In this document: one piece after another, positions 24,334-36,631 of the stretch
Numbering within the stretch: the first letter of the stretch is position 1
How the letters are laid out: every line of letters starts with the position of its first letter
DNA from: Methyloceanibacter caenitepidi
GTDB taxonomy: Bacteria; Pseudomonadota; Alphaproteobacteria; Rhizobiales; Methyloligellaceae
DNA: 64,000 bases
Direction: 5' to 3'
NCBI RefSeq assembly: GCF_000828475.1
Contig: NZ_AP014648.1
Coordinates: 3,235,400-3,299,399 of the forward strand
Position numbers and translations under genes: made by a program
Notes under the pieces: model-generated
What the model saw: only the letters and a program-made list of their open reading frames with translations
What the model was told of the DNA's origin: nothing
The model's database searches: none

Positions 24334-27144
24334 CTACAGGCCCGAAGCTGTCACGTCGAGACTGGGCTCGGGTACGCGCGGGGTCTCGCCGTCCGCAGGG
24401 CCGATCCTAACCGCGCAATACTTGAACTCGGGGATCTTGCCGTACGGATCGAGCTGCGGATTGGTTAGGATGTTGGCCGCGGCTTCGACGTACGCGAAAG
24501 GAATGAAGACGGTGCCCTCCTGGACTGCCATATCGGCGCGGGCCGTCAGTTCGATCGAACCACGCCTTGTCGTGACACGCATGAGATCGCCGGGAGCGAT
24601 GTCGTAGCGAGCGAGCGTATTGGGGTGCAGGCTTGCCGTCGGACCGGGCTCGAGGGAATCGAGTACGTCAGCACGGCGCGTCATGGCGCCCGTATGCCAA
24701 TGCTCCAGCTGCCGCCCCGTCATCAGCACGAACGGATATTCCTGGTCCGGAACTTCCGCAGGCGGCAAGACATCGGCGGGCACAAGATAGGCCCGGCCCG
24801 ACTTTGTCGGGAATCCGTCGCCGAAGACTACGGCCTCGCCCGGATGATCAGGCTCAGGGCAGGGATAAATCACCGAGGATTCGTTATCCACACGCTCCCA
24901 CGTGATGTTGTCGAGCGACGGCATCGCGCGCTTCATCTCCTCAAAGACCTGCGAAGGATGGGTGTAGCTCCAGGGCAGACCCAGCCTTTTGGCCAACTCT
25001 ATGATGATCCAGAGATCTTCGCGCGTGTCCCCGGGCAGGTTCAGCGCCTTGCGTCCCATCTGAACCTGACGGTTCGTGTTGGTGACGGTGCCCGTCTTCT
25101 CCGGCCACGCGGAGGCGGGCAGCACGACGTCCGCCATCATTGCGGTCTCGGTGAGGAAGATGTCCTGCACCACGAGATGTTCGAGCTTGGCGATACCGGC
25201 GCGCGCGTGATCGAGATCCGGGTCGGACATGGCCGGGTTTTCGCCCTGAATGTACATGGCCTTGATCGTGCCGGCGTTCGCCGCATTGATGATTTCGACC
25301 ACCGTGAGCCCGGCCTTCTTTGATAGGGGCGTCTGCCAAAGCTCCTCGAACTTTGTATAGACGGGCTCGGCCTCGACGTCGGCATAGTCCGGATAGAACA
25401 TCGGAATGAGACCGGCATCGGATGCGCCTTGCACGTTGTTCTGCCCCCGCAACGGATGCAGACCCGTACCGGGCCGGCCCACCTGGCCACACATCAGGGC
25501 GAGAGAAATCAAACACCGGGAGTTGTCGGTGCCGTGCACATGCTGGGATATGCCCATGCCCCAGAAAATCATGGCGCGGTCAGCATTGCCGAAAACTCGT
25601 GCCACTTCTCGGATCGTCTCGGCGTCAATCCCGCAAATCGGGGCAACCGATTCCGGGCTATAGGCAGCCAGCTTTTCCTTCAGCCGCTCGAAGTTCTCGG
25701 TGTGCGCCTGCACATACTGAACGTCGTAGAGACCTTCCTCGACGATCGCGTGCATGATGCCGTTCAGGAGCGACACATCGCTCCCCGACTTAAACCGCAG
25801 CATATGCGTCGCGTAGTTGCGAAGCGCCTGGCCGCGCGGATCGATCACGATCAGCTTGGCGCCGCGCCGCGCCGCCTGCTTGAAGAAGGTCGCGGCCACC
25901 GGATGGTTTTCCGTCGGATTAGCGCCGATGATGACAATAACGTCGGCATGCTCGACCTCATTGAACGTGGCCGTCACGGCGCCTGATCCAATGCCTTCGA
26001 TCAATGCCGCAACCGACGACGCATGACATAGGCGCGTGCAGTGATCGATATTGTTGCTCTGGAAGCGTGTGCGGATCAGTTTCTGGAATAGATAGGCTTC
26101 CTCGTTCGAACATTTGGCCGAACCAAACCCGGCAATGGCCTGGCCGCCATGCTCGTCGGCGATGCGCGACAAGCCGGACGCAGCGACGTCGAGCGCCTCC
26201 TCCCAGGTTGCCTCACGGAAGTGGGTGTAGGGGTTCGAGGGGTCGACGTTCACGCCCTTTGGCATGTCCGGCTTGCGGATCAGTGGTTTCATCAGCCGCT
26301 GGGGATTGCTGACGTAGTCGAAGCCGAAACGGCCCTTCACGCAAAGCCGGTTCTCGTTCGAGTAGCCGTTGCGCCCCTGCACGAACGCAATCTTCTCATC
26401 CTTGATCTGATAGCTGATCTGGCAGCCGACGCCGCAATACGGACACACGGAGTGGACTTCGCGGTCGACCTCGCGGGATCCGTGTTGCGTGATCGGATCG
26501 ACGATCGACTTGGGCATAAGCGCGCCGGTGGGGCAGGCCTGCACGCACTCACCGCAGGCCACGCAAGTCGATTTCCCCATGGGATCGTCGAAGTCGAACA
26601 CGGGTTTGGCGTCGAAGCCCCGAAACGCCATGCCGATGACGTCGTTCACTTGCACGTCGCGGCAGGCACGCACGCATAAACCGCACTCGATGCAAGCGTC
26701 GAGATTGACGGCCATCGCCGGATGCGACAGGTCCGGCTTGATGATATCGCTCGCAGGGAAGCGCGAAGTATGAATGTCCTGCTCATCGGCCCAATGCCAG
26801 AACGGCGACACCCGGTCAGGCGAGTCCTCCTGCGGCGGCTGGTCCGCGAGGAGCAGTTCCATGACCATGCGGCGCGCCTTGACGGCGCGGTCCGTGGCCG
26901 TCCTGACCACCATGTCGGGGGCAGGCTTTCTAATACACGACGCCGTCAGTGTGCGTTCACCCTCGACCTCGACCATACAGGCGCGGCAGTTGCCGTCGGC
27001 CGCGTAACCAGGCTCCGGCAGCCAGCACAGATGCGGGATATCGATCCCGTGGCGCTTTGCCACCTGCCAGATGGTTTCACCCGGCTTAGCCGAGACCGAT
27101 TTCCCGTCGAGGGTGAAATGCAGTTCGCTTGTCTCGTCTGTCAT
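24334..27144 (-). CDS. fdh1A: NAD-dependent formate dehydrogenase alpha subunit, Mo/W-bis-MGD (936 aa)
   Basis: Catalytic subunit oxidising formate to CO2. Ligands are visible in order: a [2Fe-2S] site at Cys40/53/56/70; two ferredoxin-like [4Fe-4S] sites at Cys151/154/157/161 and 194/197/200/204; a NarG/FdhF-type [4Fe-4S] site at Cys234/237/241/268; and the metal ligand Cys373 followed by His374 (TRLCHASS), cysteine rather than selenocysteine. The C-terminal MopB-binding domain carries MTGRQLEHWHTGAMTRR. ATG 27144 is chosen because GGAGG sits just upstream. The best match is the Fdh1A/FdsA group; a tungstate transporter opposite suggests tungsten, as reported for Methylobacterium Fdh1. The symbol is by analogy. 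Confidence 0.92.
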   Translation of the reverse strand: MTDETSELHFTLDGKSVSAKPGETIWQVAKRHGIDIPHLCWLPEPGYAADGNCRACMVEVEGERTLTASCIRKPAPDMVVRTATDRAVKARRMVMELLLADQPPQEDSPDRVSPFWHWADEQDIHTSRFPASDIIKPDLSHPAMAVNLDACIECGLCVRACRDVQVNDVIGMAFRGFDAKPVFDFDDPMGKSTCVACGECVQACPTGALMPKSIVDPITQHGSREVDREVHSVCPYCGVGCQISYQIKDEKIAFVQGRNGYSNENRLCVKGRFGFDYVSNPQRLMKPLIRKPDMPKGVNVDPSNPYTHFREATWEEALDVAASGLSRIADEHGGQAIAGFGSAKCSNEEAYLFQKLIRTRFQSNNIDHCTRLCHASSVAALIEGIGSGAVTATFNEVEHADVIVIIGANPTENHPVAATFFKQAARRGAKLIVIDPRGQALRNYATHMLRFKSGSDVSLLNGIMHAIVEEGLYDVQYVQAHTENFERLKEKLAAYSPESVAPICGIDAETIREVARVFGNADRAMIFWGMGISQHVHGTDNSRCLISLALMCGQVGRPGTGLHPLRGQNNVQGASDAGLIPMFYPDYADVEAEPVYTKFEELWQTPLSKKAGLTVVEIINAANAGTIKAMYIQGENPAMSDPDLDHARAGIAKLEHLVVQDIFLTETAMMADVVLPASAWPEKTGTVTNTNRQVQMGRKALNLPGDTREDLWIIIELAKRLGLPWSYTHPSQVFEEMKRAMPSLDNITWERVDNESSVIYPCPEPDHPGEAVVFGDGFPTKSGRAYLVPADVLPPAEVPDQEYPFVLMTGRQLEHWHTGAMTRRADVLDSLEPGPTASLHPNTLARYDIAPGDLMRVTTRRGSIELTARADMAVQEGTVFIPFAYVEAAANILTNPQLDPYGKIPEFKYCAVRIGPADGETPRVPEPSLDVTASGL

Positions 27145-27155
27145 GGCGTCCTCCA

Positions 27156-28880
27156 TCAATATCTCGCCGGCGGTCCGCCGGCGTCCGGGACGGCCTCGTC
27201 AGAGAAAAACTCCATCGCGGTGACAAAGGCATTCGGGGCGGCTTGGCCAAGTCCGCAGATCGAGGCATCGCGCATGGCCTGTGCGAGCTCGCTCAGGAGG
27301 TCACCGTCCCACTCGTCTTTCTTGAGCAGAGCCACGGCCTTGTCGCAGCCAACGCGGCAAGGGGTGCATTGGCCGCACGATTCGTTTTTGAAGAACTGAA
27401 GCAGGTTGACCGCGACGTCCACGACGCGATCCTGTTGCGAGAAGATGACGATCGCGTGGCTGCCCACAAACGATCCGTACTTGTCCAAGGTTCCGAAATC
27501 GAGAGGGACGTCGCCGAGGCGCGCCGGGAGAATACCGCCGGAGGCGCCGCCCGGAAGATAGGCCTTGAAGTCATGGCCGTCCTCCATGCCGCCTGCGCGC
27601 TCGATCAGCTCATTCACGGTGACGCCGGCGGGCGCGATAATGACGCCCGGTTTCTTCACGCGGCCCGACACGGACCAGGACCGGAAGCCCTTGCTACCGT
27701 TCATGCCGTGATCGGCGAACCACTTGGCGCCCTTCTCCAGGATGGCGGGCACCCAGTAGAGCGTCTCGACGTTGTGGTTCAGCGTCGGGCGTCCAAACAG
27801 CCCGACCTCGGCGATGTAGGGCGGACGATTGCGCGGATAGCCGCGCTTGCCCTCGATGGACTCGATCATCGCCGACTCTTCACCGCATATATACGCGCCA
27901 GCGCCGCGGCGAAGCTCAATGTCGCCCTTCTTGATGATGCCTGACGATTCGAGCGCTGCGATCTCGCGCGCCAGAATATGGAGTACAGCGGGATACTCGT
28001 CGCGCATGTATAGATAGATGCGCTCAGCCTCGACCGCCCAGGCACCGATCAAGGCGCCCTCGAGCATTTGATGGGGATTGCGCTCGAGATAGTAACGGTC
28101 CTTGAAGGTGCCAGGCTCGCCTTCATCACCGTTGATCGTCATCAGCCGAGGGCCTGGAAACGAGCGGACAATCTGCCACTTCTTGCCCGCAGGGAAGCCC
28201 GCGCCGCCGAGCCCGCGCAAACCGGCGTCAGACATCTCGTCGATGACGTCCTCGACGCTGCGCTGCCCGGTTCGGCATTCTTCCAGCATGGCGTAACCGC
28301 CCTCGGCGCGATAGGCGGCGAGATCTTTGTATTCGGGGATATGAGGATCGTGCCGGCCGCTATCGAGATCCGCTTGAACCCGGTCGGGCGTTGCGTGGTC
28401 AACGAAATAATGTCCGATCTCGCACACGGGCGCGGTATCGCAGCGCCCCATGCACGGTGCCTTCAAAACCCGCACCTCCGACGGGTCCGTGCCGGCCTTT
28501 AGTGCATCATAGAGTGCGTCGGCCCCTTTGATGGCGCAGGTGATGGAATCGCAAACCCGAATGGTGGTGCGCGGCGGGGGCGTCTCGCCCTCCTTCACGA
28601 CGTCGAAATGCGCGTAGAACGTCGCTACCTCGTAGGCGGCGGCTTGCGGTAATTTCAACTCCTCGCACAGAGCACGGAGGTGCCGGCTGGAGATGTGGTG
28701 ATAATGATCCTGAATTAGGTGGAGGTATTCGATGAGGAGATCGTGACGGCGCGGACGGTCGCCCAACAGTTCACGGACTTGCTCCAGAGCGCTGACGTCG
28801 AGCTGCCGACCCTTGGGGAATCCTCGCGCACGCTTACGAGAGCCAACATTTCTTGCAGGCCGATCAGGCCCGCCATTCAT
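27156..28880 (-). CDS. fdh1B: Formate dehydrogenase beta subunit, NuoE-NuoF fusion (574 aa)
   Basis: A fused diaphorase subunit. Residues ~1-175 are the NuoE/FdsG-like thioredoxin-fold [2Fe-2S] domain (CDSITCAIKG ... CMGRCDTAPVC). The rest is NuoF/FdsB-like with FMN-binding LRGLGGAGFPAGKKW, NAD-region GAGAYICGEESAMIESIEG and the [4Fe-4S] motif ESCGQCTPCRVGC. It passes electrons from the alpha subunit to NAD+. Many bacteria have separate fdsG and fdsB; the fusion is the Fdh1B form of methylotrophs. ATG 28880 follows AGCAGGAAG; a GTG at 28898 is the alternative. Its stop is 11 bp from the alpha subunit start. The 234-bp gap to tupB holds the divergent promoters. Confidence 0.92.
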   Translation of the reverse strand: MNGGPDRPARNVGSRKRARGFPKGRQLDVSALEQVRELLGDRPRRHDLLIEYLHLIQDHYHHISSRHLRALCEELKLPQAAAYEVATFYAHFDVVKEGETPPPRTTIRVCDSITCAIKGADALYDALKAGTDPSEVRVLKAPCMGRCDTAPVCEIGHYFVDHATPDRVQADLDSGRHDPHIPEYKDLAAYRAEGGYAMLEECRTGQRSVEDVIDEMSDAGLRGLGGAGFPAGKKWQIVRSFPGPRLMTINGDEGEPGTFKDRYYLERNPHQMLEGALIGAWAVEAERIYLYMRDEYPAVLHILAREIAALESSGIIKKGDIELRRGAGAYICGEESAMIESIEGKRGYPRNRPPYIAEVGLFGRPTLNHNVETLYWVPAILEKGAKWFADHGMNGSKGFRSWSVSGRVKKPGVIIAPAGVTVNELIERAGGMEDGHDFKAYLPGGASGGILPARLGDVPLDFGTLDKYGSFVGSHAIVIFSQQDRVVDVAVNLLQFFKNESCGQCTPCRVGCDKAVALLKKDEWDGDLLSELAQAMRDASICGLGQAAPNAFVTAMEFFSDEAVPDAGGPPARY

Positions 28881-29114
28881 AGGGGCTTCCTGCTCCACGC
28901 TCCACCAATCTTCCTCTCAGATCAAACTGAGGCCCAACGGAAAATTTGTTAGCTTCCAAAGTTGTGATACCAGCCACTAGTATGGTGGAGCAAGGGAAGT
29001 GGGACAATCCACTTCGGATAGCAGCGAAGAGGCATACTTTTTTGCACGAACGATCCGAAAAGCCGAATGGCTGATCGGAAATCCTGATCGATAATCACGG
29101 ACCCACGTCGTTCA

Positions 29115-29822
29115 ATGACCGACTTTATCGACGCTTTTCGCACAGCTCTTGGTCTCATCGTCACGCTCGATCCGAATCTGGTCGAGATCCTTATCCTGTC
29201 CCTCAAAGTCAGCTTGGCGGCGGTTGTCATTGCCAGCCTGCTCGGATTTGCCATTGGCGGGGCGCTGGCGGTCTATCGCTTCCCGGGGCGCGGCGCGGTA
29301 TCGGCGGTACTCAGCGCTCTGATGGGGCTGCCTCCGGTCGTCGCAGGACTTGTCGTCTATCTCCTTTTGTCGAATGTGGGGCCGCTGGGTGTGCTGCAGC
29401 TTCTCTACACGCCGACAGCGATGATTATCGCTCAGGTTGTTCTGGTGACGCCGATTATCGGCGCCCTGACGCGGCAGGCCTGCCAAGACCTTCTGGAAGA
29501 ATATGACGAACAGCTGCGCTCGCTGGGAGCCTCGTCCAGTGCTATTGTCACCACGCTACTTTGGGACGGGCGTTATCGCCTGATCACCGCAGTTCTGGCT
29601 GGCTTCGGCCGCGCGATCGCCGAGGTCGGCGCCGTCATGATCGTTGGCGGCAATATTGATCACGTGACGCGGACGATGACGACGGCCATTGCCTTGGAAA
29701 CATCGAAGGGAAACATCGCACTCGCATTGGCGCTGGGCATCGTTCTTCTTACCATTGCCTTAGCCGTCAACGCCTCGCTGCTTTGGGTACAGCGTTTTGC
29801 CAACCGTCTCGCCTATGCTTGA
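29115..29822 (+). CDS. tupB: Tungstate ABC transporter permease TupB (235 aa)
   Basis: Five to six membrane helices and the EAA-type loop QLRSLGASSSAIVTTLL followed by FGRAIAEVGAVMIVGGNI, which is characteristic of TupB-type permeases. TupBCA imports tungstate with very high affinity. The gene is divergent from fdh1B; its last codons overlap the ATP-binding subunit gene by 8 bp. Confidence 0.88.
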   Translation: MTDFIDAFRTALGLIVTLDPNLVEILILSLKVSLAAVVIASLLGFAIGGALAVYRFPGRGAVSAVLSALMGLPPVVAGLVVYLLLSNVGPLGVLQLLYTPTAMIIAQVVLVTPIIGALTRQACQDLLEEYDEQLRSLGASSSAIVTTLLWDGRYRLITAVLAGFGRAIAEVGAVMIVGGNIDHVTRTMTTAIALETSKGNIALALALGIVLLTIALAVNASLLWVQRFANRLAYA

Positions 29823-30579
29823 TCCCACCTCGCCCCTGAAAGACTTCGGCGATCGTCTCGCGAGTCCGCCTTTGCCGGCCGAGCTGAAGGGGCTCGTCTA
29901 TGAGACGGGTGGCAAGCGGGTGATCAACGACGTCAATGCAACCATCCGGTCTCGCCGCATCACCGCCATCATGGGGCCGAACGGCGCGGGAAAAAGCATT
30001 CTCCTCAGACTGATGCATGGGCTGATCCTTCCCACGAACGGGGAGATCCTTTGGGCCGGGCGCCAGATGGATCGCGCCATGGCCCACCAGCAAGCGATGG
30101 TCTTCCAAAGGCCGGTGCTGCTGCGCCGCTCGGTGGCTGCGAACGTTTCGCATGCGCTGGGTCTCCGCGGGATCAAGCGTGACAAACGCGCGATTTGCGT
30201 TGACGAGGCGCTTCGGCTTGCCGGACTGGAGTGCCACGCTGCCATGCCGGCTCGCGTCCTGTCGGGTGGCGAACAGCAACGGCTCTGCCTTGCCCGGGCG
30301 CTCAGTTTGGAGCCCAACGTACTGTTTCTTGACGAGCCGACGTCGAGCCTCGATCCGGCGTCGACACTGGCTATCGAGCGGCTGCTGCTGGACGCTCAAC
30401 GCCGCGGCATCAAAGTGATCCTTGTGACGCACGACATTGGTCAGGCGCGGCGGCTGGCCGACGACGTCATGTTTCTGCATCACGGCCGCGTTCTCGAGCA
30501 TCAAGACGCTCAGAACTTTTTCGATGATCCGCAAAGCGAGGAGTTGCGTGCGTTCCTGAGTGGCGGTTTGGTACTTTGA
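29815..30579 (+). CDS. tupC: Tungstate ABC transporter ATP-binding protein TupC (254 aa)
   Basis: ABC ATPase with Walker A GPNGAGKS, signature LSGGEQQRLCLARAL, Walker B VLFLDEPTSSLD and switch histidine in LVTHDIG. An ~18-residue N-terminal extension precedes the ABC core. Start ATG 29815 lies inside the end of tupB. It is compact (no C-terminal TOBE/MOP regulatory domain), unlike ModC, which supports the Tup assignment. Confidence 0.88.
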   Translation: MLDPTSPLKDFGDRLASPPLPAELKGLVYETGGKRVINDVNATIRSRRITAIMGPNGAGKSILLRLMHGLILPTNGEILWAGRQMDRAMAHQQAMVFQRPVLLRRSVAANVSHALGLRGIKRDKRAICVDEALRLAGLECHAAMPARVLSGGEQQRLCLARALSLEPNVLFLDEPTSSLDPASTLAIERLLLDAQRRGIKVILVTHDIGQARRLADDVMFLHHGRVLEHQDAQNFFDDPQSEELRAFLSGGLVL

Positions 30580-30599
30580 GCTTCACTTGGAGGTTTCCG

Positions 30600-31439
30600 G
30601 TGCTCATTCACCGACGATGGATCCTTGGTCTTGGCTCCGCGCTATTGTTTGCGTCGCTGAGCTGCTCGAGTTTCGCGGTCGACGACGACTTCATTATTGT
30701 GCAGTCCACCACATCGACCCAGAACTCGGGGCTGTTCGATCACATACTGCCGAAGTTCACAGAGAAAACCGGCATCGACGTGCGGGTGGTCGCCGTCGGT
30801 ACGGGCCAGGCCCTCAAGAACGGCAGGAATGGAGACGGCGACGTCGTGCTCGTGCACTCCAAGCCCGACGAGGAAAAGTTCGTCGCCGAAGGCTGGGGCG
30901 TGAAGCGGCACGACGTAATGTATAACGACTTCGTCATCGTTGGGCCTGCCTCCGACCCCGCCGGTATCGCGGGATTAAAGGACGCAGACCAAGCGCTCAA
31001 AGTTATCGCCGCGGCCGAGGCGCCGTTCGCCTCCCGCGGCGATAACTCCGGCACGCATAAGGCCGAGCTGAGGCTATGGCAGAAGGCCGGCGTCGATCCA
31101 ACGCATGCGAGCGGCGACTGGTACTTGGAAACCGGTTCCGGCATGGGCACGACGCTAAACACGGCCGTCGGCAAGCACGCCTACACGCTCACCGACCGCG
31201 GCACTTGGCTCAGCTTTGCGAACAAGTACGACTTCAAAGTGCTCGTCGAGCGCGACCCTGCGCTTTTCAACCAATATGGCGTGATCCTGGTCAATCCGGA
31301 AAGGCACACCCGCGTGAAGGCCGAGAAGGGCCAAGCTTTCATCGACTGGCTGATCAGTGCCGAGGGCCAGAAGGCAATCGCGAGCTATAAGATTGACGGT
31401 CAACAGCTCTTCTCCCCAAACGCAGCTCCAGGAACGTGA
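30600..31439 (+). CDS. tupA: Tungstate ABC transporter substrate-binding protein TupA (279 aa)
   Basis: Periplasmic binding protein with a signal peptide (hydrophobic WILGLGSALLFASLS, cleavage near FAVDD). The mature N-terminus IIVQSTTSTQNSGLFDHILP contains the TTS-type oxyanion motif typical of TupA, and later SRGDNSGTHKAEL and ETGSGMGTTLNTA line the tungstate site. GTG 30600 is preferred as start because TTGGAGG lies 7 bp upstream; a TTG at 30576 overlaps tupC and has no ribosome site. Located next to formate dehydrogenase, it likely supplies tungsten to it. Confidence 0.9.
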   Translation: MLIHRRWILGLGSALLFASLSCSSFAVDDDFIIVQSTTSTQNSGLFDHILPKFTEKTGIDVRVVAVGTGQALKNGRNGDGDVVLVHSKPDEEKFVAEGWGVKRHDVMYNDFVIVGPASDPAGIAGLKDADQALKVIAAAEAPFASRGDNSGTHKAELRLWQKAGVDPTHASGDWYLETGSGMGTTLNTAVGKHAYTLTDRGTWLSFANKYDFKVLVERDPALFNQYGVILVNPERHTRVKAEKGQAFIDWLISAEGQKAIASYKIDGQQLFSPNAAPGT

Positions 31440-31748
31440 CCGTAGTCGGCATATCTTTCTAGAGAGAAACCCGGAAGCTGAGCCCATCTTCTCCGGGTAC
31501 GTTCAACGAAATGAATAGTGACCAGACGTCGATCCGCTAGCTGAAACAGGATCTCCGAGACGTTCCCGTGCGTAGCTAGGATTACCGAAACGATGTCCGC
31601 TTTGGGTCAGGAGCAGACCTAGAGGCTCGCCGGTCAGCACGTCCGGTTCGTGCCATAAGTGCACTCTCTAGGCAGTTCGCGGCTGTCCGCATGGACAAGA
31701 TTCCCTATCAAGATTCTGCATAGGGGATACGCGACATACGATGTGGAG
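31440..31748. other. Intergenic gap between tupA and gcvP
   Basis: No gene seen. A stem-loop (ACCCGGA ... TCCGGGT, ~31470-31499) follows tupA without a T-run and may still end the operon. A copy of a degenerate dispersed repeat lies at 31595-31666. Confidence 0.6.
31595..31666. repeat. Degenerate dispersed repeat, copy A
   Basis: Begins GTCCGCTTTGGGTCA and continues through GTCAGCACGTCCGGTTCGTGCCA. It aligns with 49129-49200 almost end to end with scattered differences and one small gap. Shorter pieces of the same motif occur at ~21611, ~36497, ~37129 and ~41101, always between genes. Confidence 0.65.
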
Positions 31749-34646
<2,898 letters not shown>

Positions 34647-35009
34647 TCAGCCGATGAGCTCCTTGTAGGCGGCTTCGTCCAGGAGACTGTCGACGGCTCC
34701 CAAGTCGGCGAGCTTCAGCTTGTAGAACCAACCGTCGCCTTCCGGGCTGGCGTTCACGATCGAGGGGTCGTCGACGATGTCTTGGTTTGTTTCCACCACC
34801 TCACCGGCAAGTGGTGCGTATACGTCCGATGCTGCCTTAACTGATTCAACAACGGCAACCTCCTGGCCCTTGTCGAGCGTTGTGCCGACATCGGGCAGCT
34901 GCACGAAGACGAGGTCGCCGAGCTGCTCGGCCGCATGGGCCGTGATGCCCACGGTCGCCACATCTCCGTCGATCCTCATCCATTCGTGGTCCTTGGTGAA
35001 TTTCAGCAA
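34647..35009 (-). CDS. gcvH: Glycine cleavage system H protein (120 aa)
   Basis: Lipoyl carrier protein of the glycine cleavage system. The lipoylated lysine is Lys58 in [13 protein letters not shown], followed by the typical PLAGEVVE turn; KDHEW at the N-terminus and WFYKLKLAD near the C-terminus are also family hallmarks. It shuttles the aminomethyl group among GcvP, GcvT and lipoamide dehydrogenase. It starts 18 bp after gcvT. Confidence 0.96.
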   Translation of the reverse strand: MLKFTKDHEWMRIDGDVATVGITAHAAEQLGDLVFVQLPDVGTTLDKGQEVAVVESVKAASDVYAPLAGEVVETNQDIVDDPSIVNASPEGDGWFYKLKLADLGAVDSLLDEAAYKELIG

Positions 35010-35027
35010 GATTACCTCCTTGCGGGC

Positions 35028-36185
35028 TCACCCGCGTTTGTACCGGTGTTCAACGAAGGGGAGAGGGCTGACGACAGCAGGCAGCCGCGTGCCGCGAACC
35101 TCGGCAAACAATTGAGTTCCCGGCTTGGAGAACTCGGTGTGGACGTAGCCCATGGCGATGGGCCGATCGAGGCTTGGACCGAACCCGCCCGAGGTCACGT
35201 GACCAATTGGCGCCGCGCCGGCTTCGTCGGCAAACAGCGAGGTTCCTGCGCGGATAGGGGCTCGGCTTTGGGGGAACAAACCGACGCGATGGGTGGCACT
35301 GCCTCTCTCCAACTCGCCGAGAATGACTGCTGCGCCCGGGAAGCCGCCAGCTCGTTGCCCATCCTCGCGTCGCGCCGGCGAAATCGCCCAAGACAAGCCG
35401 GCCATCACCGGCGTGGTCGCCGCATCGAGGTCGGCTCCATATAGGCACAGTCCAGCTTCGAGCCTCAGCGTGTCCCGTGCAGCGAGCCCTGCCGGAGCCA
35501 TATCCGGGTTCTCCAGCAAACCTTCCGCAAGCTCACGAGCGACATCCGGTGGCGTCGAGATCTCGAAGCCGTCGTCGCCGGTATATCCAGACCGGGAGAC
35601 GACGCATATCGTGCCCATTATCGCCGTTTCGCGTACGTCCATGAATCGCATGCTGGCGCAATCGGGGGCGAGGTGGGCGAGCGCCGCTTCCGCCTTCGGC
35701 CCCTGCACCGCGATCAATGCATGATCCGTTGGCTCGACGCTGCAGTCCGCCGACAGCGCGTCGCGCAAGAGCGTTTCGTCCTGTTCTTTGCATGCCGCAT
35801 TGACCACGAGGAGAAAGTGATCGCCACGGTTGGCGACCATCAGGTCATCGAGAATGCCGCCGTCGTCGTTTGTGAAGAAGGTGTAGCGCTGCCGGCCCGG
35901 CGCCAATCCCACGATGTCGGCGGGAACGAGGCGCTCGAGCGCATGCGCGGCATCGGCCGACGAGCCCGACCGCGCGCGCACCAGGATCTGCCCCATATGC
36001 GAGGCGTCGAACAGACTTGCCGCGGCGCGCGTATGCCTGTGCTCTTTGAGGACACCGGCCGCGTAGTTGAGCGGCATGTCGTAGCCGGCGAAGGGCGCCA
36101 TGCGGGCGTCCAGCGTCAAGTGCAACGCATGCAGTGGCGTCCGCTTCAATGCGGCTGACGTTTCTTGGGCGGCTTTGACACTCAT
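35028..36185 (-). CDS. gcvT: Glycine cleavage system T protein, aminomethyltransferase (385 aa)
   Basis: Transfers the methylene unit from aminomethyl-GcvH to tetrahydrofolate, releasing ammonia. Family segments are MAPFAGYDMPLNY near the N-terminus, LFDASHMGQI, and RSGYTGDDGFEI, with the C-terminal barrel ending in GTRLPAVVSPLPFV. ATG 36185 (MSVKAAQ) is chosen because AGGAG lies just upstream; the longer open frame would read into the riboswitch. First gene of gcvTHP. In a methylotroph this operon links glycine and C1-folate pools. Confidence 0.95.
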   Translation of the reverse strand: MSVKAAQETSAALKRTPLHALHLTLDARMAPFAGYDMPLNYAAGVLKEHRHTRAAASLFDASHMGQILVRARSGSSADAAHALERLVPADIVGLAPGRQRYTFFTNDDGGILDDLMVANRGDHFLLVVNAACKEQDETLLRDALSADCSVEPTDHALIAVQGPKAEAALAHLAPDCASMRFMDVRETAIMGTICVVSRSGYTGDDGFEISTPPDVARELAEGLLENPDMAPAGLAARDTLRLEAGLCLYGADLDAATTPVMAGLSWAISPARREDGQRAGGFPGAAVILGELERGSATHRVGLFPQSRAPIRAGTSLFADEAGAAPIGHVTSGGFGPSLDRPIAMGYVHTEFSKPGTQLFAEVRGTRLPAVVSPLPFVEHRYKRG

Positions 36186-36207
36186 GCAGAGGCTCCTCGA
36201 ACTCGCC

Positions 36208-36432
36208 ACCGGCGAAATCCCGCCGGTAAGAGCCCCCTCTGTCACGAGACCTGAAAGATTCGGCACATGCCCCAGGGGGCAGCTGCGCCTTCTCCTCGTC
36301 GGTGGGCCAGGAAAACCTGACCGCTTTCCAGAGTGTCAGTATGCCTTGCGGTCCTTGTTGCCTGAGAGTTTCCGGGGCGGTTGCTCCTTCGGCGCCGGGA
36401 TTAGCCGGTCTCTTCCGCAAGACAGCGGTGAC
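36208..36432 (-). promoter_or_regulatory. Tandem glycine riboswitch upstream of gcvT
   Basis: Read on the minus strand, 36432-36318 has the glycine aptamer core: GCCGAAGGAGCAA, then CTCTCAGGCAACAAGGACCG, closing with CTCTGGAAAGCGGT. A second, shorter aptamer follows (~36317-36230) with GTGCCGAATCTTTCAGG and GACAGAGGGGG. A perfect hairpin (ACCGGCG-GGATTT-CGCCGGT, 36227-36208) lies between aptamer 2 and the GAGGAG ribosome site, and is probably part of the expression platform. Known glycine riboswitches of this layout turn gcvT operons on when glycine is abundant. Confidence 0.9.
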
Positions 36433-36631
36433 CATTAGAGAATGGTGATTCTGGACCTCGCGGTCAACTGCCGGTTGGGCCCGCGGACGTCCGGTTTCGG
36501 TCAGAAGCAGATTTTGGCATTAGGCTCAGAAACGGCCGCTTGGTCGCCGATGGCGGACGTGCATTTGCTCCACGCCGTAAGTCTCTCGAAAGCGCCGAGA
36601 CCAGACCTAGACGGCGGTTTTTGCGCAGCTC

